Shown: in pieces, positions 27,487-39,028 of the stretch
Layout: every line of letters starts with the position of its first letter
How positions within the stretch are numbered: position 1 is the stretch's first letter
NCBI RefSeq assembly: GCF_000373365.1
Contig: NZ_KB891252.1
Span: forward strand, 124,001 to 188,000
Origin: Parafrankia discariae
GTDB lineage: Bacteria > Actinomycetota > Actinomycetes > Frankiales > Frankiaceae
Reading direction: 5' to 3'
DNA length: 64,000 nucleotides
Made by a program: the position numbers and the translations under genes
Notes under the pieces: generated by a model
The model's input: the letters and a program-made list of their open reading frames with translations, nothing else
What the model was told of the DNA's origin: nothing
Databases searched by the model: none

Positions 27487-28848
27487 TCAGCTCTCCTGTC
27501 GCGGACCGGGGCCCGCGGGGATGACGGTGGTGTTTCCCTTGTCGCCGCCGCCGGCGGAGCCGGCCGCGGCGCGGCCGGCCAGTGCCCTCGTCGCGCCGTC
27601 GGACGGCGGCGGCCAGGGAATCCTGTCCAGGCTGGGGGCCGATTCGGCGCGTTCCCGCTCGGCCTCCTCCTGCTCGCGCTGCGCCCTGGACGCTCCCGGG
27701 TCGATGATCGCGACCACGAGCAGGACGCCCACCACGACCCCGAAGCCGATCAGCCACGGCGTCCGGTCGCTCACGTGCTCCTGGTAGGCGCGGAAGGTCG
27801 CGACCGCGAGCACCCACACCAGGCCGACCGGGATCAGGACCTTCCAGCCGAAGGCCATGAACTGGTCGTAACGCAGCCGCGGCAGGGTGCCCCGCAGCCA
27901 GATGAACACGAAGATGAACAGCAGCAGCTTGATGACGAACCAGATCAGCGGGTACCAGCCGTGGTCCAGGCCGGACAGGCCCGGGATCGGCGGCGGCTGC
28001 CAGCCCCCGAGGAACAGCGTGGTCGCGATCGCCGAGACGGTGACCATGTTGATGTACTCGGCGAGGAAGAAGAACGCGAACTTGATCGAGCTGTACTCGG
28101 TGTGGAACCCGCCGACCAGCTCGCCCTCGGCCTCGGGGAGGTCGAACGGCGTCCGGTTCGTCTCACCGACCATCGCGATGCAGTAGAGGATGAACGACGG
28201 CAGCAGCGCGATGTACCACCAGTCGTGCTGGCTCTGCACGATCCCGGCGGTCGACAGCGTCCCGGCGTAGATGAAGACCGCGACGAAGGCGAGGCCCATC
28301 GCGACCTCGTAGGAGATGATCTGCGCGGCCGAGCGCAGCGAGCCGAGCAGCGGGTAGGTCGAACCGCTGGACCAGCCGGCGAGGATCAGCCCGTAGACAC
28401 CGATCGAGGCGGCCGCCAGCAGGTACAGCACGCTGACCGGCAGGTCGGCGAGCTGGAGCGTGGTGCGCTCCCCGAAGATCGACACCTCCGGCCCGAACGG
28501 GATGCAGGCGAACGCCAGGATCGCCGGCACCGCCGAGATGATCGGAGCCAGGACGAAGACCGGCTTGTCGGCCAGCGTCGGGATGATGTCTTCCTTGAGC
28601 ATGAGCTTCACGCCGTCGGCGAGGCTCTGCAGCCAACCGCGCGGGCCGTGCCGGTTCGGCCCGACCCGCTGCTGCATCTTCGCGACGACCTTGCGCTCGA
28701 AGACGATCGAGAACAGCGTCATCACCAGCAGGAACGCGAAGACCGCGACCGCCTTGATCAGGATGAGCCAGAACGGGTCGTCGGTGAGGACGGACATGTC
28801 CGGGTCGCCGGTGTTCGCGGCGAGCAGGAGCGTCGAGGTCCCGGTCAT
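27487..28848 (-). CDS. nuoH: NADH-quinone oxidoreductase subunit H
   Basis: Membrane subunit that forms the quinone chamber with NuoB and NuoD. 453 aa, ATG at 28848, overlapping the nuoG stop. Conserved: [30 protein letters not shown] (about residues 61-90), [47 protein letters not shown] and [22 protein letters not shown]. About 70 residues after the final helix are a charged and Ala/Gly-rich C-terminal extension ([17 protein letters not shown] onward), longer than typical NuoH. Confidence 0.96.
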   Translation of the reverse strand: MTGTSTLLLAANTGDPDMSVLTDDPFWLILIKAVAVFAFLLVMTLFSIVFERKVVAKMQQRVGPNRHGPRGWLQSLADGVKLMLKEDIIPTLADKPVFVLAPIISAVPAILAFACIPFGPEVSIFGERTTLQLADLPVSVLYLLAAASIGVYGLILAGWSSGSTYPLLGSLRSAAQIISYEVAMGLAFVAVFIYAGTLSTAGIVQSQHDWWYIALLPSFILYCIAMVGETNRTPFDLPEAEGELVGGFHTEYSSIKFAFFFLAEYINMVTVSAIATTLFLGGWQPPPIPGLSGLDHGWYPLIWFVIKLLLFIFVFIWLRGTLPRLRYDQFMAFGWKVLIPVGLVWVLAVATFRAYQEHVSDRTPWLIGFGVVVGVLLVVAIIDPGASRAQREQEEAERERAESAPSLDRIPWPPPSDGATRALAGRAAAGSAGGGDKGNTTVIPAGPGPRQES

Positions 28849-31346
28849 GCCTGGCCTCCGCTGGTGAACTGGCCTCCGCTGGTGAAGGTGTCGACCTCGC
28901 CGCCGGGCGCCGTCTCGGTCGGCGGCAGGCCACCGGCACGCAGCCGGACCAGCACTCCGGCGTGCTCGGCCAGCGAGCGCCGCACGTGCGACCCGGGTGA
29001 GTGCGTCGGGACCCAGACGACCCGGTCCGGGATGGCGGCGATCTCCAGCGGCAGGGTGACCGAGCCGCGGGAGGTGCTGGCGGTGACCGGCTGCCCGGCG
29101 ACCGCGCCGATCTCGGCGGCGGTCGTGGCCGAGAGCAGCAGCCGCGGCGGACGGGCGGTACCGGCCAGGTACGGCTCGCCGATCTGCAGGGCCCCGTCGT
29201 CGAGGTTGAGGTGCCAGCTCGCCAGCAGGGCCTCCCCCGGGCCGGCGGTGACCGCGGCGGGCACCGGCTCGGTGGGGGCCGGGCCGCGGCCGGTCTCGTC
29301 ACCAGCGCGACCGAGCTCGCTGAGCTCGCGCGCGGCGGCGCCGGCGTCCGGGATCCGCAGGTCGACGCCCATCTCGGCGGCGAGCAGGTGCAGCACCCGC
29401 AGGTCGGGCAGGGCCGGGGTGCCGGTCAGCGCGCGCTGGAAGGGGCGCAGCCGCCCCTCCCAGTTCACGAACGTGCCGGCCTTCTCCGCCACCGGCGCCA
29501 CCGGGAAGACGACGTCGGCGACCTCCGCGATCGACGAACGGCGGATCTCCAGCGAGACGCAGAACGGCACCCGGGCCAGCGCGGCCAGCGCGGCCGCGGG
29601 GTCGGGCAGGTCCTCGGCGTCCACACCGGCGACGACGACCGCGTCTAGCCGGCCCGCCGCGGCGGCGGCCAGGATGCCGTCGGTGTCACGGCCGGGCGCG
29701 CCCAGCAGGCGGGCGCCCCAGAAGGACTCCACCTCGGCCCGCGCGCCGACGTCCGCGACCGGGCGACCGCCCGGCAGCAGCGACGGGAGCAGGCCGGCGG
29801 AGACCGCGCCGCGCTCACCGGCGCGGCGCGGCACCCAGGCCAGCGCGGCACCGGTGGACTCGGCGAGGCGCAGCGCCGCGGACAGCGCGCCGGGTGACTC
29901 GGCGGCCCGCGAGCCGACCAGGATCACCGCTCCGGGCGCCCGCAGCGCCTCGGTGGTGGCCGAGGCGCCGGTGGCCAGCTCGTCCAGCGCGGCGGCCTCG
30001 CCGCCGGGGACGACCGGGATCAGCGTGCCGGCCATCTTGCTCAGGCCGCGGGTGATCAGCGGAGCCAGCGCGTGCACGGCGGTGCCGTGCTTGCTCGCCG
30101 CCTTGCGCAGCCGCAGGAAGACGATGGGCGACTCCTCCTCCGGCTCGAAGGAGACGAGCAGGACGACGGGCGCGGTCTCGAGGTCGGCGTAGGTGACCCC
30201 GATGCCGGTGCCGGCGACGGCGCTACCGAGGAAGGCCTCCTCCTCGGCGGAGTGCGGGCGGGCGCGGAAGTCCACGTCGTTGGTGCCCAGGGCGAGCCGG
30301 GCGAACTTGGCGTAGGCGTAGGCGTCCTCGCGGGTCAGCCGGCCGCCGGCGAGCACGCCGACGCCGTTGCGGTCCCGGCACTCGGCCAGGCCGCGGGCGG
30401 CGTACTCCAGTGCCTCCGACCAGCTGGCCTCGACCAGCTCGCCGGTGCTGTCGTCGCGGATCAGCGGGGTGGTGAGGCGGTCGGACTGGCGCGCGTAGTT
30501 GAACGCGAACCGGCCCTTGTCGCAGTTCCACTCCTCGTTGACCACCGGGTCCTCGGCGGCGAGGCGGCGCATCACCTTGCCGCGGCGGTGGTCGGTGCGC
30601 AGCGAGCAGCCGGCGGCGCAGTGCTCACAGGACGTCGGCGTCGACACCAGGTCGAACGGCCGGGCCCGGAACCGGTAGGCGGCGCTGGTCAGCGCGCCCA
30701 CCGGGCAGATCTGCACCGTGTTGCCGGAGAAGTAGGACGAGAACGGCTGGCCGTCGCTGACGGCGACCTGCTCGGCCGCGCCCCGCTCGAACAGCTCGAT
30801 GAACGGGTCCCCGGCGATCTGCGCGGAGAACCGGGTGCAGCGCGCGCACAGCACGCAGCGCTCGCGGTCCAGCAGAATCTGGCTGGAGATCGCCAGCGGC
30901 TTCGGGTAGGCCCGCTTCGTCTCCTTGAAGCGGGAGGTGGCCGAGCCGTTGGCCATCGACTGGTTCTGCAGCGGGCACTCGCCGCCCTTGTCGCAGATCG
31001 GGCAGTCGAGCGGGTGGTTGAGGAGCAGGAACTCCAGTGTCCCGGCCTGGGCCTTCTTCGCCACCGGCGAGCTGACCTGGGTCTTGACCACCATGTCGGC
31101 GGCGACCGTGGTCGTGCAGGACGCGACCGGCTTGCGCTGGCCCTCGACCTCGACGATGCACTGCCGGCAGGCGCCGACCGGGTCCAGCAGGGGATGGTCG
31201 CAGAACCGTGGGATCTCGATTCCCAACAGCTCCGCGGCCCGGATGATGAGGGTGCCCTTGGGCACGCTCACCTCTAGCCCGTCCACGGTCAGGGTGACCT
31301 GGTCGGGTGCGGCCGGCGCGGCCGGCTTCTCTGGGGCGACGGTCAT
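28845..31346 (-). CDS. nuoG: NADH-quinone oxidoreductase subunit G
   Basis: Largest peripheral subunit, holding 2Fe-2S and several 4Fe-4S clusters. 833 aa from the ATG at 31346 ([14 protein letters not shown]), four bases past the nuoF stop. Iron-sulfur motifs: [15 protein letters not shown] (N1b), the His-liganded [17 protein letters not shown] (N5), CVLCARC (N4), and [10 protein letters not shown] with a later Cys in [10 protein letters not shown] (N7). The molybdopterin-oxidoreductase-like C-terminal half has no obvious metal site, as is normal for NuoG. All cluster ligands appear present. Confidence 0.96.
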   Translation of the reverse strand: MTVAPEKPAAPAAPDQVTLTVDGLEVSVPKGTLIIRAAELLGIEIPRFCDHPLLDPVGACRQCIVEVEGQRKPVASCTTTVAADMVVKTQVSSPVAKKAQAGTLEFLLLNHPLDCPICDKGGECPLQNQSMANGSATSRFKETKRAYPKPLAISSQILLDRERCVLCARCTRFSAQIAGDPFIELFERGAAEQVAVSDGQPFSSYFSGNTVQICPVGALTSAAYRFRARPFDLVSTPTSCEHCAAGCSLRTDHRRGKVMRRLAAEDPVVNEEWNCDKGRFAFNYARQSDRLTTPLIRDDSTGELVEASWSEALEYAARGLAECRDRNGVGVLAGGRLTREDAYAYAKFARLALGTNDVDFRARPHSAEEEAFLGSAVAGTGIGVTYADLETAPVVLLVSFEPEEESPIVFLRLRKAASKHGTAVHALAPLITRGLSKMAGTLIPVVPGGEAAALDELATGASATTEALRAPGAVILVGSRAAESPGALSAALRLAESTGAALAWVPRRAGERGAVSAGLLPSLLPGGRPVADVGARAEVESFWGARLLGAPGRDTDGILAAAAAGRLDAVVVAGVDAEDLPDPAAALAALARVPFCVSLEIRRSSIAEVADVVFPVAPVAEKAGTFVNWEGRLRPFQRALTGTPALPDLRVLHLLAAEMGVDLRIPDAGAAARELSELGRAGDETGRGPAPTEPVPAAVTAGPGEALLASWHLNLDDGALQIGEPYLAGTARPPRLLLSATTAAEIGAVAGQPVTASTSRGSVTLPLEIAAIPDRVVWVPTHSPGSHVRRSLAEHAGVLVRLRAGGLPPTETAPGGEVDTFTSGGQFTSGGQA

Positions 31347-31350
31347 GATC

Positions 31351-32694
<1,344 letters not shown>

Positions 32695-32696
32695 GG

Positions 32697-33527
32697 TCAG
32701 TTCACCTTCGTCTGCGGGACGCCGGGCGTCCCCGGCGCGGGCGCCGGGCTCGCCGGGGCGGCGGCACTCGACGATGCGGGGCTGCTCGACGCCGGCGCCG
32801 CCGGGGCCACCGGGGCCGAATCGGCCGAGGGCGGCGCGTTCGAGGGCAGCGGGGTCAGCGGCGGGGCACCGGCCACGCCGTCCTCCGCCTTCCAGCCGGC
32901 GGCCTCGGCGAGCAGGACTCCGGCCAGGGACGGGGTCCCGACCCCCGGCCCGGCGATGCCCTCCGGCCGCGGGTCCTCGAACCCGGCGAGCTGGAAGGAG
33001 GACTCGCCGAAGGTGCACAGCGGGCCGCCGCGGGTCGGGGCCGGGCGCTCGCCGCGCCGCAGGGCGTCGACGATCTCCTCGGCCGAGTCCGGGTTGACCT
33101 GGTCGTAGAACTCGTAGTTCACGGTCATGACCGGCGCGTAGTCGCAGGCCGCCAGGCACTCGGCGTGCTCCAGCGTGATCGTGCCGTCCTCGGTGGTCTG
33201 GTCGTGCCCGACGCCGAGGTTCTTCGACAGCCGCTCGTAGACCTCCTCGCCGCCGCGCAGCAGGCAGGAGAGGTTCGTGCAGACGGAGACCAGCCAGTCG
33301 CCGACCGGGCGGCGCTTGTACATCGTGTAGAACGTGGCGACCGCGCTGACCTCGGCGTGGGTGATGCCGAGCTCCTCGGCGCAGAACTCCACGCCCTCCG
33401 CGGTGACTGCGCCCTGCTCGGACTGCACCAGGTGCAGCATCGGCAGCAGCGCCGAGCGGGAACGTCCCTCGGGGTAGCGCGCGACGATCTCACGGGCCGC
33501 GGCGCGGGTCTGTTCGGTCAGTGGCAT
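32697..33527 (-). CDS. nuoE: NADH-quinone oxidoreductase subunit E with C-terminal extension
   Basis: 2Fe-2S (N1a) subunit. Thioredoxin-like core of about 170 residues with cluster ligands CTNLSCLLRGGE and HAECLAACDYAPVMTVN; the N-terminal helical part is SALLPMLHLVQSEQG. The total of 276 aa exceeds the usual 160-250, because the last about 100 residues are an Ala/Pro/Ser-rich extension. The ATG at 33527 shares a base with the nuoD stop (TGATG). Confidence 0.95.
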   Translation of the reverse strand: MPLTEQTRAAAREIVARYPEGRSRSALLPMLHLVQSEQGAVTAEGVEFCAEELGITHAEVSAVATFYTMYKRRPVGDWLVSVCTNLSCLLRGGEEVYERLSKNLGVGHDQTTEDGTITLEHAECLAACDYAPVMTVNYEFYDQVNPDSAEEIVDALRRGERPAPTRGGPLCTFGESSFQLAGFEDPRPEGIAGPGVGTPSLAGVLLAEAAGWKAEDGVAGAPPLTPLPSNAPPSADSAPVAPAAPASSSPASSSAAAPASPAPAPGTPGVPQTKVN

Positions 33528-34900
33528 CAGCGATCAACTCCCCCGAGCACCGGGTCGACGGAGGCGACGCCGACGATGACGTCGGCCACCTGCCCGCCCT
33601 CCGTCAGCGCGGGCACGGCCTGCAGGTTCACGAAGCTTGGGTCGCGCACGTGGACGCGGAACGGCTTGGTGCCGCCGTCGCTGACGACGTGGTAGCCGAG
33701 CTCGCCGCGCGGCGACTCGATCTGCGTGTACACCTGGCCGGCGGGCACCCGGAAACCCTCGGTGACGAGCTTGAAGTGGTGGATCAGGGCCTCCATCGAG
33801 GTCCCCATGATCTTGCGGATGTGCTCGAGCGAGTTACCCATGCCGTCCGAGCCGATGGCCAGCTGCGACGGCCAGGCGATCTTCTTGTCGGCGACCATGA
33901 CCGGGCCGGGGCGCAGCCGGTCCAGGCACTGCTCGATGATCTTGAGGGACTCGCCCATCTCCTCCAGCCGCACCAGGTACCGGGCGTAGGAGTCGCCCTC
34001 CAGGGCGGTCGGGACGTCGAACTCGTAGGTCTCGTAGCCGCAGTACGGCATGGTCTTGCGCAGGTCCCAGGGCAGGCCGGCCGCGCGCAGCACCGGCCCG
34101 GTCGTACCCAGCGCGAGGCAGGCGGCGGCGTCGAGGAAGTTGACGTCGACCATCCGCGCCTTCCAGATGGGCTGGCCGGTCAGCAGCGCGTGGTACTCGC
34201 GGATGCGCTTGGGCATGTCGTCGAGGAACGCCCGGATCGCCGGGATCACCTCGTCCGGGATGTCCTGCGCGAGGCCGCCGGGCCGGATGTAGGCGTGGTT
34301 CATCCGCAGGCCGGTGATCGTCTCGAGCAGGTCGAGGATCTTCTCGCGCTCCCGGAACCCGAAGATCATGCCGGTGGTGGCGCCGAGCTCCATGCCGCCG
34401 GTCGCCAGCCACACCAGGTGCGAGGCGATCCGCTGCAGCTCCATGACGAGCACCCGGATGACGGTCGCCCGCTCCGGCACCTCGTCGGTGATGCCGAGCA
34501 GCTTCTCCACCGACAGGCAGTACGCCGCCTCGTTGTACAGCGGCGAGAGGTAGTCGGCGCGGGTGAGGAAGGTGACCGCCTGCGTCCAGGTGCGGTACTC
34601 GCAGCTCTTCTCGATCCCGGTGTGCAGGTAGCCGATGACCAGGCGGGTCTCGGTGACCGTCTCGCCCTCGATCTCCAGCACCAGCCGCAGCACCCCGTGG
34701 GTGGACGGGTGCTGCGGGCCCATGTTGACGGTGATCCGCTCGCCGTCGTCCTCACCGGTGCCGAGAACCTGCTCCCAGTCACCGCCCGTCACGGTGTAGA
34801 CGCGGCCGGCCGAGGACTCGGTGAACCCGGCCTCGTAGGGCTGCGCGCCGGTGAGGGTCTCGGCCGGACCGTCGACGGGCGTCTCGGTGTGCGTGCTCAT
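33527..34900 (-). CDS. nuoD: NADH-quinone oxidoreductase subunit D
   Basis: Quinone-site subunit related to hydrogenase large subunits. 457 aa, ATG at 34900. Conserved: [21 protein letters not shown] (about residues 55-75, contains the quinone-site His), [37 protein letters not shown], and near the C-terminus [16 protein letters not shown] and [11 protein letters not shown]. About 45 extra residues precede the core. It is separated from nuoC by 91 nt. Confidence 0.97.
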   Translation of the reverse strand: MSTHTETPVDGPAETLTGAQPYEAGFTESSAGRVYTVTGGDWEQVLGTGEDDGERITVNMGPQHPSTHGVLRLVLEIEGETVTETRLVIGYLHTGIEKSCEYRTWTQAVTFLTRADYLSPLYNEAAYCLSVEKLLGITDEVPERATVIRVLVMELQRIASHLVWLATGGMELGATTGMIFGFREREKILDLLETITGLRMNHAYIRPGGLAQDIPDEVIPAIRAFLDDMPKRIREYHALLTGQPIWKARMVDVNFLDAAACLALGTTGPVLRAAGLPWDLRKTMPYCGYETYEFDVPTALEGDSYARYLVRLEEMGESLKIIEQCLDRLRPGPVMVADKKIAWPSQLAIGSDGMGNSLEHIRKIMGTSMEALIHHFKLVTEGFRVPAGQVYTQIESPRGELGYHVVSDGGTKPFRVHVRDPSFVNLQAVPALTEGGQVADVIVGVASVDPVLGGVDR

Positions 34901-34991
34901 AGCGAACCTCGGAAGTCGCCTCGGGGGTGCCTGGCGGTCACGCGTGACCCCGTCGTGGCCCGCGCCCGGGTGGCGACCGGACAGTGCCCGG

Positions 34992-35681
34992 TCACGAGTA
35001 GCTCCGGCGGGTCTCGGGCGGCGGGATCTGCGCGCCCTTGTACTCGACGGGGATGCCGCCGAGCGGGTAGTCCTTGCGCTGCGGGTGGCCGACCCAGTCG
35101 TCCGGCATCATGATCCGCGTGAGCTCGTGGTGGCCCTCGTAGACGATGCCGAACAGGTCGTAGGCCTCGCGCTCGTGCCAGTCCGCGGTCGGCCAGACCG
35201 GGGTCAGGCTCGGCAGCACCGCGTCGCCGTCCGCGACGGACACCTCGACGCGCAGCCGGCGCCGGTGCGTCAGCGAGGTCAGGTGCACCACGGAGTGCAG
35301 GCGGCGGCCGGTCAGGTCGTCGGGGTAGTCCACCCCGGACAGCGACGACAGCAGCTCGAAACGCAGCCCCGGGTCGTCGCGCAGCGTCCACGCGACGTCG
35401 AGCAGCCGCTCGCGGCGCACGTGGATCGTCAGCTCGCCGTAGGCGAAGACGACCCGCTCGACGGCGTCACCGAGCTCGGGGAAGACCCGCTCGAGGGTGT
35501 CGTAGACGGTGTCGGCGGCCTCGTCGCCGAACGGCCGGGACGTCGACGCCAGCACGGCCACCGGCGGCACGAGGCCGCCGAAACCCGACGTGTCGCCGCT
35601 GCCGCGCGCGCCGAAGGCGTCCCGGCGGCGGCCGCCGGGGCCGCCCGGAACGCCGGCGGAGCCCGGTACCAGGTCAGTCAT
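34992..35681 (-). CDS. nuoC: NADH-quinone oxidoreductase subunit C
   Basis: 30-kDa peripheral subunit, 229 aa, ATG at 35681, overlapping nuoB by 8 nt. The family motif [45 protein letters not shown] (about residues 165-210) is present, including the ERE-YDLFG stretch. A Gly-rich N-terminal extension of about 30 residues precedes it. Confidence 0.96.
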   Translation of the reverse strand: MTDLVPGSAGVPGGPGGRRRDAFGARGSGDTSGFGGLVPPVAVLASTSRPFGDEAADTVYDTLERVFPELGDAVERVVFAYGELTIHVRRERLLDVAWTLRDDPGLRFELLSSLSGVDYPDDLTGRRLHSVVHLTSLTHRRRLRVEVSVADGDAVLPSLTPVWPTADWHEREAYDLFGIVYEGHHELTRIMMPDDWVGHPQRKDYPLGGIPVEYKGAQIPPPETRRSYS

Positions 35682-36468
35682 CGGTCAGGGTCTCCGTGCT
35701 CGGTCCGGGACCGTCGGCCCGGGACTCGTCGGTCGGCTTGGCGTCGACGGGCACCCGCTTGCCGCGGCCGAAGACGGACGGCGGCGCGATCGCCGCCGGG
35801 CGGCGCTCGTCCAGCACCGGTTCGACGGCACCGCGCCCCGCCGGGACGGGCGCGCCCTCAGGCAGGCTGAACCGCTTGCGGTCGTTGACCGACAGCGTGC
35901 GGGTGTCGACCGCGCCGGCGGGCAGACCGGACCACGCCGTGGCCACCTCGATCGGCTTCGGGTAGGGCGACGAGCCGGCCTTGGTGTGCTCGACCTTGCC
36001 CGACACCGAGCCGGCGAGGATCTTCTCGTGCAGCTTGATGATCGCGTCCATGAGCATCTCGGGACGCGGCGGGCAGCCCGGCAGGTACATGTCCACCGGC
36101 ACGATGTGGTCGACGCCCTGCACGATCGCGTAGTTGTTGAACATGCCGCCGCTGCTCGCGCAGACGCCCATCGACAGCACCCATTTGGGCTCGGGCATCT
36201 GGTCGTAGATCTGGCGCAGCACCGGGGCCATCTTCTGGCTCACCCGGCCCGCCACGATCATGAGGTCGGCCTGGCGCGGGCTGGCCCGGAAGACCTCCAT
36301 CCCGAAGCGGGAGAGGTCGTAGCGGCCGGCGCCGGTCGACATCATCTCGATGGCACAGCAGGCCAGGCCGAAGGTCGCCGGCCACAGCGACGACCTGCGC
36401 GACCAGTTGGCCAGCTTCTCGACGGTGGTCAGCAGAACTCCACCGGGCAGCTTCTCTTCTAGTCCCAT
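35674..36468 (-). CDS. nuoB: NADH-quinone oxidoreductase subunit B
   Basis: Carries the terminal cluster N2 that reduces quinone. 264 aa from the ATG at 36468 ([16 protein letters not shown]). Cluster ligands are the adjacent cysteines in [11 protein letters not shown], then MGVCASSGG and [16 protein letters not shown]. About 80 residues beyond the usual 180-residue core form a Pro/Ala/Arg-rich tail. The start overlaps the end of nuoA by 10 nt. Confidence 0.96.
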   Translation of the reverse strand: MGLEEKLPGGVLLTTVEKLANWSRRSSLWPATFGLACCAIEMMSTGAGRYDLSRFGMEVFRASPRQADLMIVAGRVSQKMAPVLRQIYDQMPEPKWVLSMGVCASSGGMFNNYAIVQGVDHIVPVDMYLPGCPPRPEMLMDAIIKLHEKILAGSVSGKVEHTKAGSSPYPKPIEVATAWSGLPAGAVDTRTLSVNDRKRFSLPEGAPVPAGRGAVEPVLDERRPAAIAPPSVFGRGKRVPVDAKPTDESRADGPGPSTETLTDD

Positions 36469-36821
36469 TCCAGACCCCCCCGGCGCCATATGTAGGCGTA
36501 GGCGACGAAGATCGTCGCCATGAACGACACCATCGCGCCGAGACCGAAGACCGCGAGACCGTCGAACGTGACGGCCCACGGGAACAGGAAGATGATCTCG
36601 ATGTCGAAGACGATGAAGAGCATCGCGGTGATGTAGTACTTCACCGGGAACCGGTGCGGCCCGGCCGGTGTCGGCTCGGGTTCGATACCGCACTCGTAGA
36701 TGTCGACCTTGGCACGGTTGAACCGTTTCGGGCCGACCAGCGCGCTCACCGCCACGGAGCCGACCGCGAACAGCATGGCGATCGCGAGCAGAACGAGGAT
36801 CGGCACATAACTGTCGAGCAT
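36459..36821 (-). CDS. nuoA: NADH-quinone oxidoreductase subunit A
   Basis: Three-helix membrane subunit, 120 aa, first gene of the operon. The ATG at 36821 ([16 protein letters not shown]) has GGAG nearby; a longer upstream frame is Arg-rich and ignored. The conserved loop [42 protein letters not shown] is complete, including the cysteine used as an A/D-state marker in other species. Confidence 0.96.
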   Translation of the reverse strand: MLDSYVPILVLLAIAMLFAVGSVAVSALVGPKRFNRAKVDIYECGIEPEPTPAGPHRFPVKYYITAMLFIVFDIEIIFLFPWAVTFDGLAVFGLGAMVSFMATIFVAYAYIWRRGGLEWD

Positions 36822-37145
36822 GCCGAACTCCTCTCCTTCGAAAGTTTGGTGCGGACGTCTTGGTGGCGGTTCGCCGGGTGTGGGCCGAACGGGCCTCCCG
36901 AGCCAACCGGTGCTTCGTGCTCCTGCCCCCGCGGGTGCCGAGCGCGGGTGCAGCCTACGCGACCTCTGATTTCCCGGTCGCACCGGGATTGTTCCCCTCC
37001 GCAGCACCGACGGAGGGATCTCCCTCGAACGTCCGACACAGCCCGGAGCGTCCTGTTTCGGGGCACGCGCGAGTATCGGGAGCCGTCTCGTGCCGGGTCG
37101 CGCGTCGGCGTACCGACCGGCGGCCTGGCGAACTGGAGACGCGGC
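36822..37145. other. Upstream region of the nuo operon
   Basis: 324 bases between nuoA and the upstream reductase gene, both on the minus strand. TAGGCT on the minus strand near 36950-36955 resembles a -10 element, but no good -35 partner was found. No gene or long repeat is seen. The operon promoter is expected here. Confidence 0.4.
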
Positions 37146-38456
37146 TCAGGCGGCGGGCGCCAGCCGGGTCAGCGCGTTGATCAGTCGGTCCGTGGCGTCA
37201 CCTCCCCGCGGGTCGGTCAGATTCGCCATGACCTTCAGGACGAAACGCATCAGGGTGGGCCGAGGCAGGCCGTACCTGGTCCCCAGCGCCATCACGGCCG
37301 GGTTCCCGATGAGCTGTACGAACAAACGGCCCAGGGTGTAATAGCCCCCGTATGTCTGGGCCAGGATCTCCGGATATCGCCCGAGGGCCCGCTCCCGGGC
37401 CGGCCCGGAGTGCCGGGCGAGCGCGAGGACGATCGTCTCGGCGGCGATCCGGCCCGATTCCATCGCGTACGCGATGCCCTCGCCGTTGAACGGGTTCACC
37501 ATCCCGCCGGCGTCGCCGACGAGGAGCACTCCGTCCTGGTAGTGCGGGGCACGGTTGAAGGCCATAGGCAGCGCGCTGCCGCGGACCGGGCCGGTGGCGT
37601 TCTCCTCGGTGTACCCGAACTCCGACGGCAGGCCGTTCAGCCACCGGCGGAGCAGGTCCCGGTAGTCGGTGTTCTGGAAGGCGCTGGTGGTGTTCAGCAT
37701 GCCCAGGCCCACGTTGCTGGTGCCGTCACCCATGCCGAAGATCCACCCGTAGCCCGGCAGCAGCCGGCTCTCGCGCGGCGGGCCCTCCCACAGCTCGAGG
37801 TGGGACTCGAGGAAGTCGTCGTTCGTGCGCGGGCTGCGGTAGTAGCGCCGCACGGCCACCCCCAGCGGGCGGTCCTCCCGGCGCCGGATCCCCAGCGCCT
37901 GCGCGATCCGGGCGCTGTTGCCGTCGGCGGCGACCACGACCGGGGCGCGGAACTCGGCCGGGGCCCGGTCGACCCCGGCCCGGGCGGTCACGCCGACCAC
38001 TCGTCCCGTCCGGTCGTCGCGCACCGGCCCGGTGACGGAGGCGCCCTCCACCAGCCGGGCACCGGCCTTGACCGCGTGCCGGGCGAGCATCTCGTCGAAG
38101 TCCGCCCGCGGGCGGACCAGGCCGTAGTCGGGCCAGCTCGCCAGCTCCGGCCACGGCAGCTCGAGGCGCACCCCGCCCCCGATGATGCGCAACCCCTTGT
38201 TACGCAGCCAGCCGGCCTCGGCCGATGTGTCGATGCCCATCTCGACAAGGCTGCGCACGGCCCGCGGGGTCAGCCCGTCGCCGCAGACCTTCTCCCGCGG
38301 GAAGGTGCTCTTCTCCAGCAGGAGGACGTCGAGCCCGGTGCGCGCGAGGTGGTAGGCGGTGGCCGAGCCACCCGGCCCGGCTCCGACCACGATGACGTCG
38401 GCGTCGGGGCGGTCACCCACCTGGGTACCGTCTCGTTCCGTCATCCGCTTGGTCAC
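37146..38456 (-). CDS. Geranylgeranyl-reductase-family flavoprotein, probable menaquinone side-chain reductase
   Basis: 436-aa FAD-dependent reductase. N-terminal dinucleotide motif DVIVVGAGPGGSATAYHLARTG (about residues 20-41), then KVCGDGLTPRAV, the signature PxxY-type substrate region GYGWIFGMGDGTSNVGLG, and GVLLVGDAGGMVNPFNGEGIAYAMESGRIAAE, the second FAD motif. Its relatives reduce isoprenoid double bonds. Next to nuo and menG the likely substrate is the menaquinone side chain, as for mycobacterial MenJ (inference). The GTG at 38456 has GGAG upstream; an ATG four codons later is possible. Confidence 0.85.
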   Translation of the reverse strand: MTKRMTERDGTQVGDRPDADVIVVGAGPGGSATAYHLARTGLDVLLLEKSTFPREKVCGDGLTPRAVRSLVEMGIDTSAEAGWLRNKGLRIIGGGVRLELPWPELASWPDYGLVRPRADFDEMLARHAVKAGARLVEGASVTGPVRDDRTGRVVGVTARAGVDRAPAEFRAPVVVAADGNSARIAQALGIRRREDRPLGVAVRRYYRSPRTNDDFLESHLELWEGPPRESRLLPGYGWIFGMGDGTSNVGLGMLNTTSAFQNTDYRDLLRRWLNGLPSEFGYTEENATGPVRGSALPMAFNRAPHYQDGVLLVGDAGGMVNPFNGEGIAYAMESGRIAAETIVLALARHSGPARERALGRYPEILAQTYGGYYTLGRLFVQLIGNPAVMALGTRYGLPRPTLMRFVLKVMANLTDPRGGDATDRLINALTRLAPAA

Positions 38457-38519
38457 GCGCCGCTCCGGATTCCCGCGCCAGTCGGCCGATCAGGGCCGTG
38501 TCCCACGTCTCCCGCTTGC

Positions 38520-38545
38520 GCGCTCGTGAAATTCTTCACGAGCGC
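38520..38545. promoter_or_regulatory. 26-bp palindrome, candidate operator upstream of the reductase
   Basis: Perfect 11-bp arms (GCGCTCGTGAA and TTCACGAGCGC) flank ATTC. It lies 64 bases upstream of the reductase start and is AT-richer in the centre, so a dimeric regulator site is as plausible as an RNA hairpin. Confidence 0.5.
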
Positions 38546-38772
38546 CACGCCGAGTGTAGGCCCTGCCAAGGCCCAAGGCACCAACCAGGACCTCGAGATG
38601 GGCAGACGAGTCAACTTCTCCCGTACTCCGCAACGCAGCGCCACGGCACCGCGACGATAGGCACCTCGGTGGTCCCTCGACCGGGCCAACACCCGCCAGG
38701 CGGTGCGGCGCGAGCCGCGACGGCCCGACAGGAGGCCACACCGCGGGCGGCGGCGTGGGCCCGGCCCGCGCC

Positions 38773-38852
38773 GATCGGGCCGGCGGGCGTCCGACCGGGC
38801 CGACAGCCGCACGATCGGGCCGACGGGCGCACGATCGGGCCGACCGTCACCG
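38773..38852. repeat. Four degenerate 20-bp tandem repeats
   Basis: Units starting at 38773, 38793, 38813 and 38833 share GAYCGGGCCGRC at their start; units 3 and 1 or 2 differ at a few positions. The period of 20 is not a multiple of three and the region is non-coding. Confidence 0.75.
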
Positions 38853-39028
38853 GTCAGGAAGTGACATGACCAGCCGAGCTGGGTAGTTCCGCAAAGTTGG
38901 CTGACAGAAGTTGGCCGACACCACCGGACCCGCGTCTCAAGGATCGACGCGCCCCCACCGGATCCGGAGCCCGCCGACCGCCCGGCACCGATCGACAGGC
39001 CCCACCGACATCGGAGATCGACGCGGCC

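Larger units (their letters stand above)
38457..39028. other. Divergent intergenic region with palindrome and tandem repeats
   Basis: 572 bases between the reductase gene (minus) and the dienelactone-hydrolase-like gene (plus). It holds the palindrome at 38520-38545 and the 20-base tandem repeats at 38773-38852. No coding sequence is supported. Confidence 0.6.

Noticed and set aside
26884-30192. A 1102-codon plus-strand open frame across nuoI-nuoG
   Set aside because: It is antisense to three complete complex I genes and has Arg/Gly/Asp shadow composition with no motif; long antisense frames are normal at this GC content.
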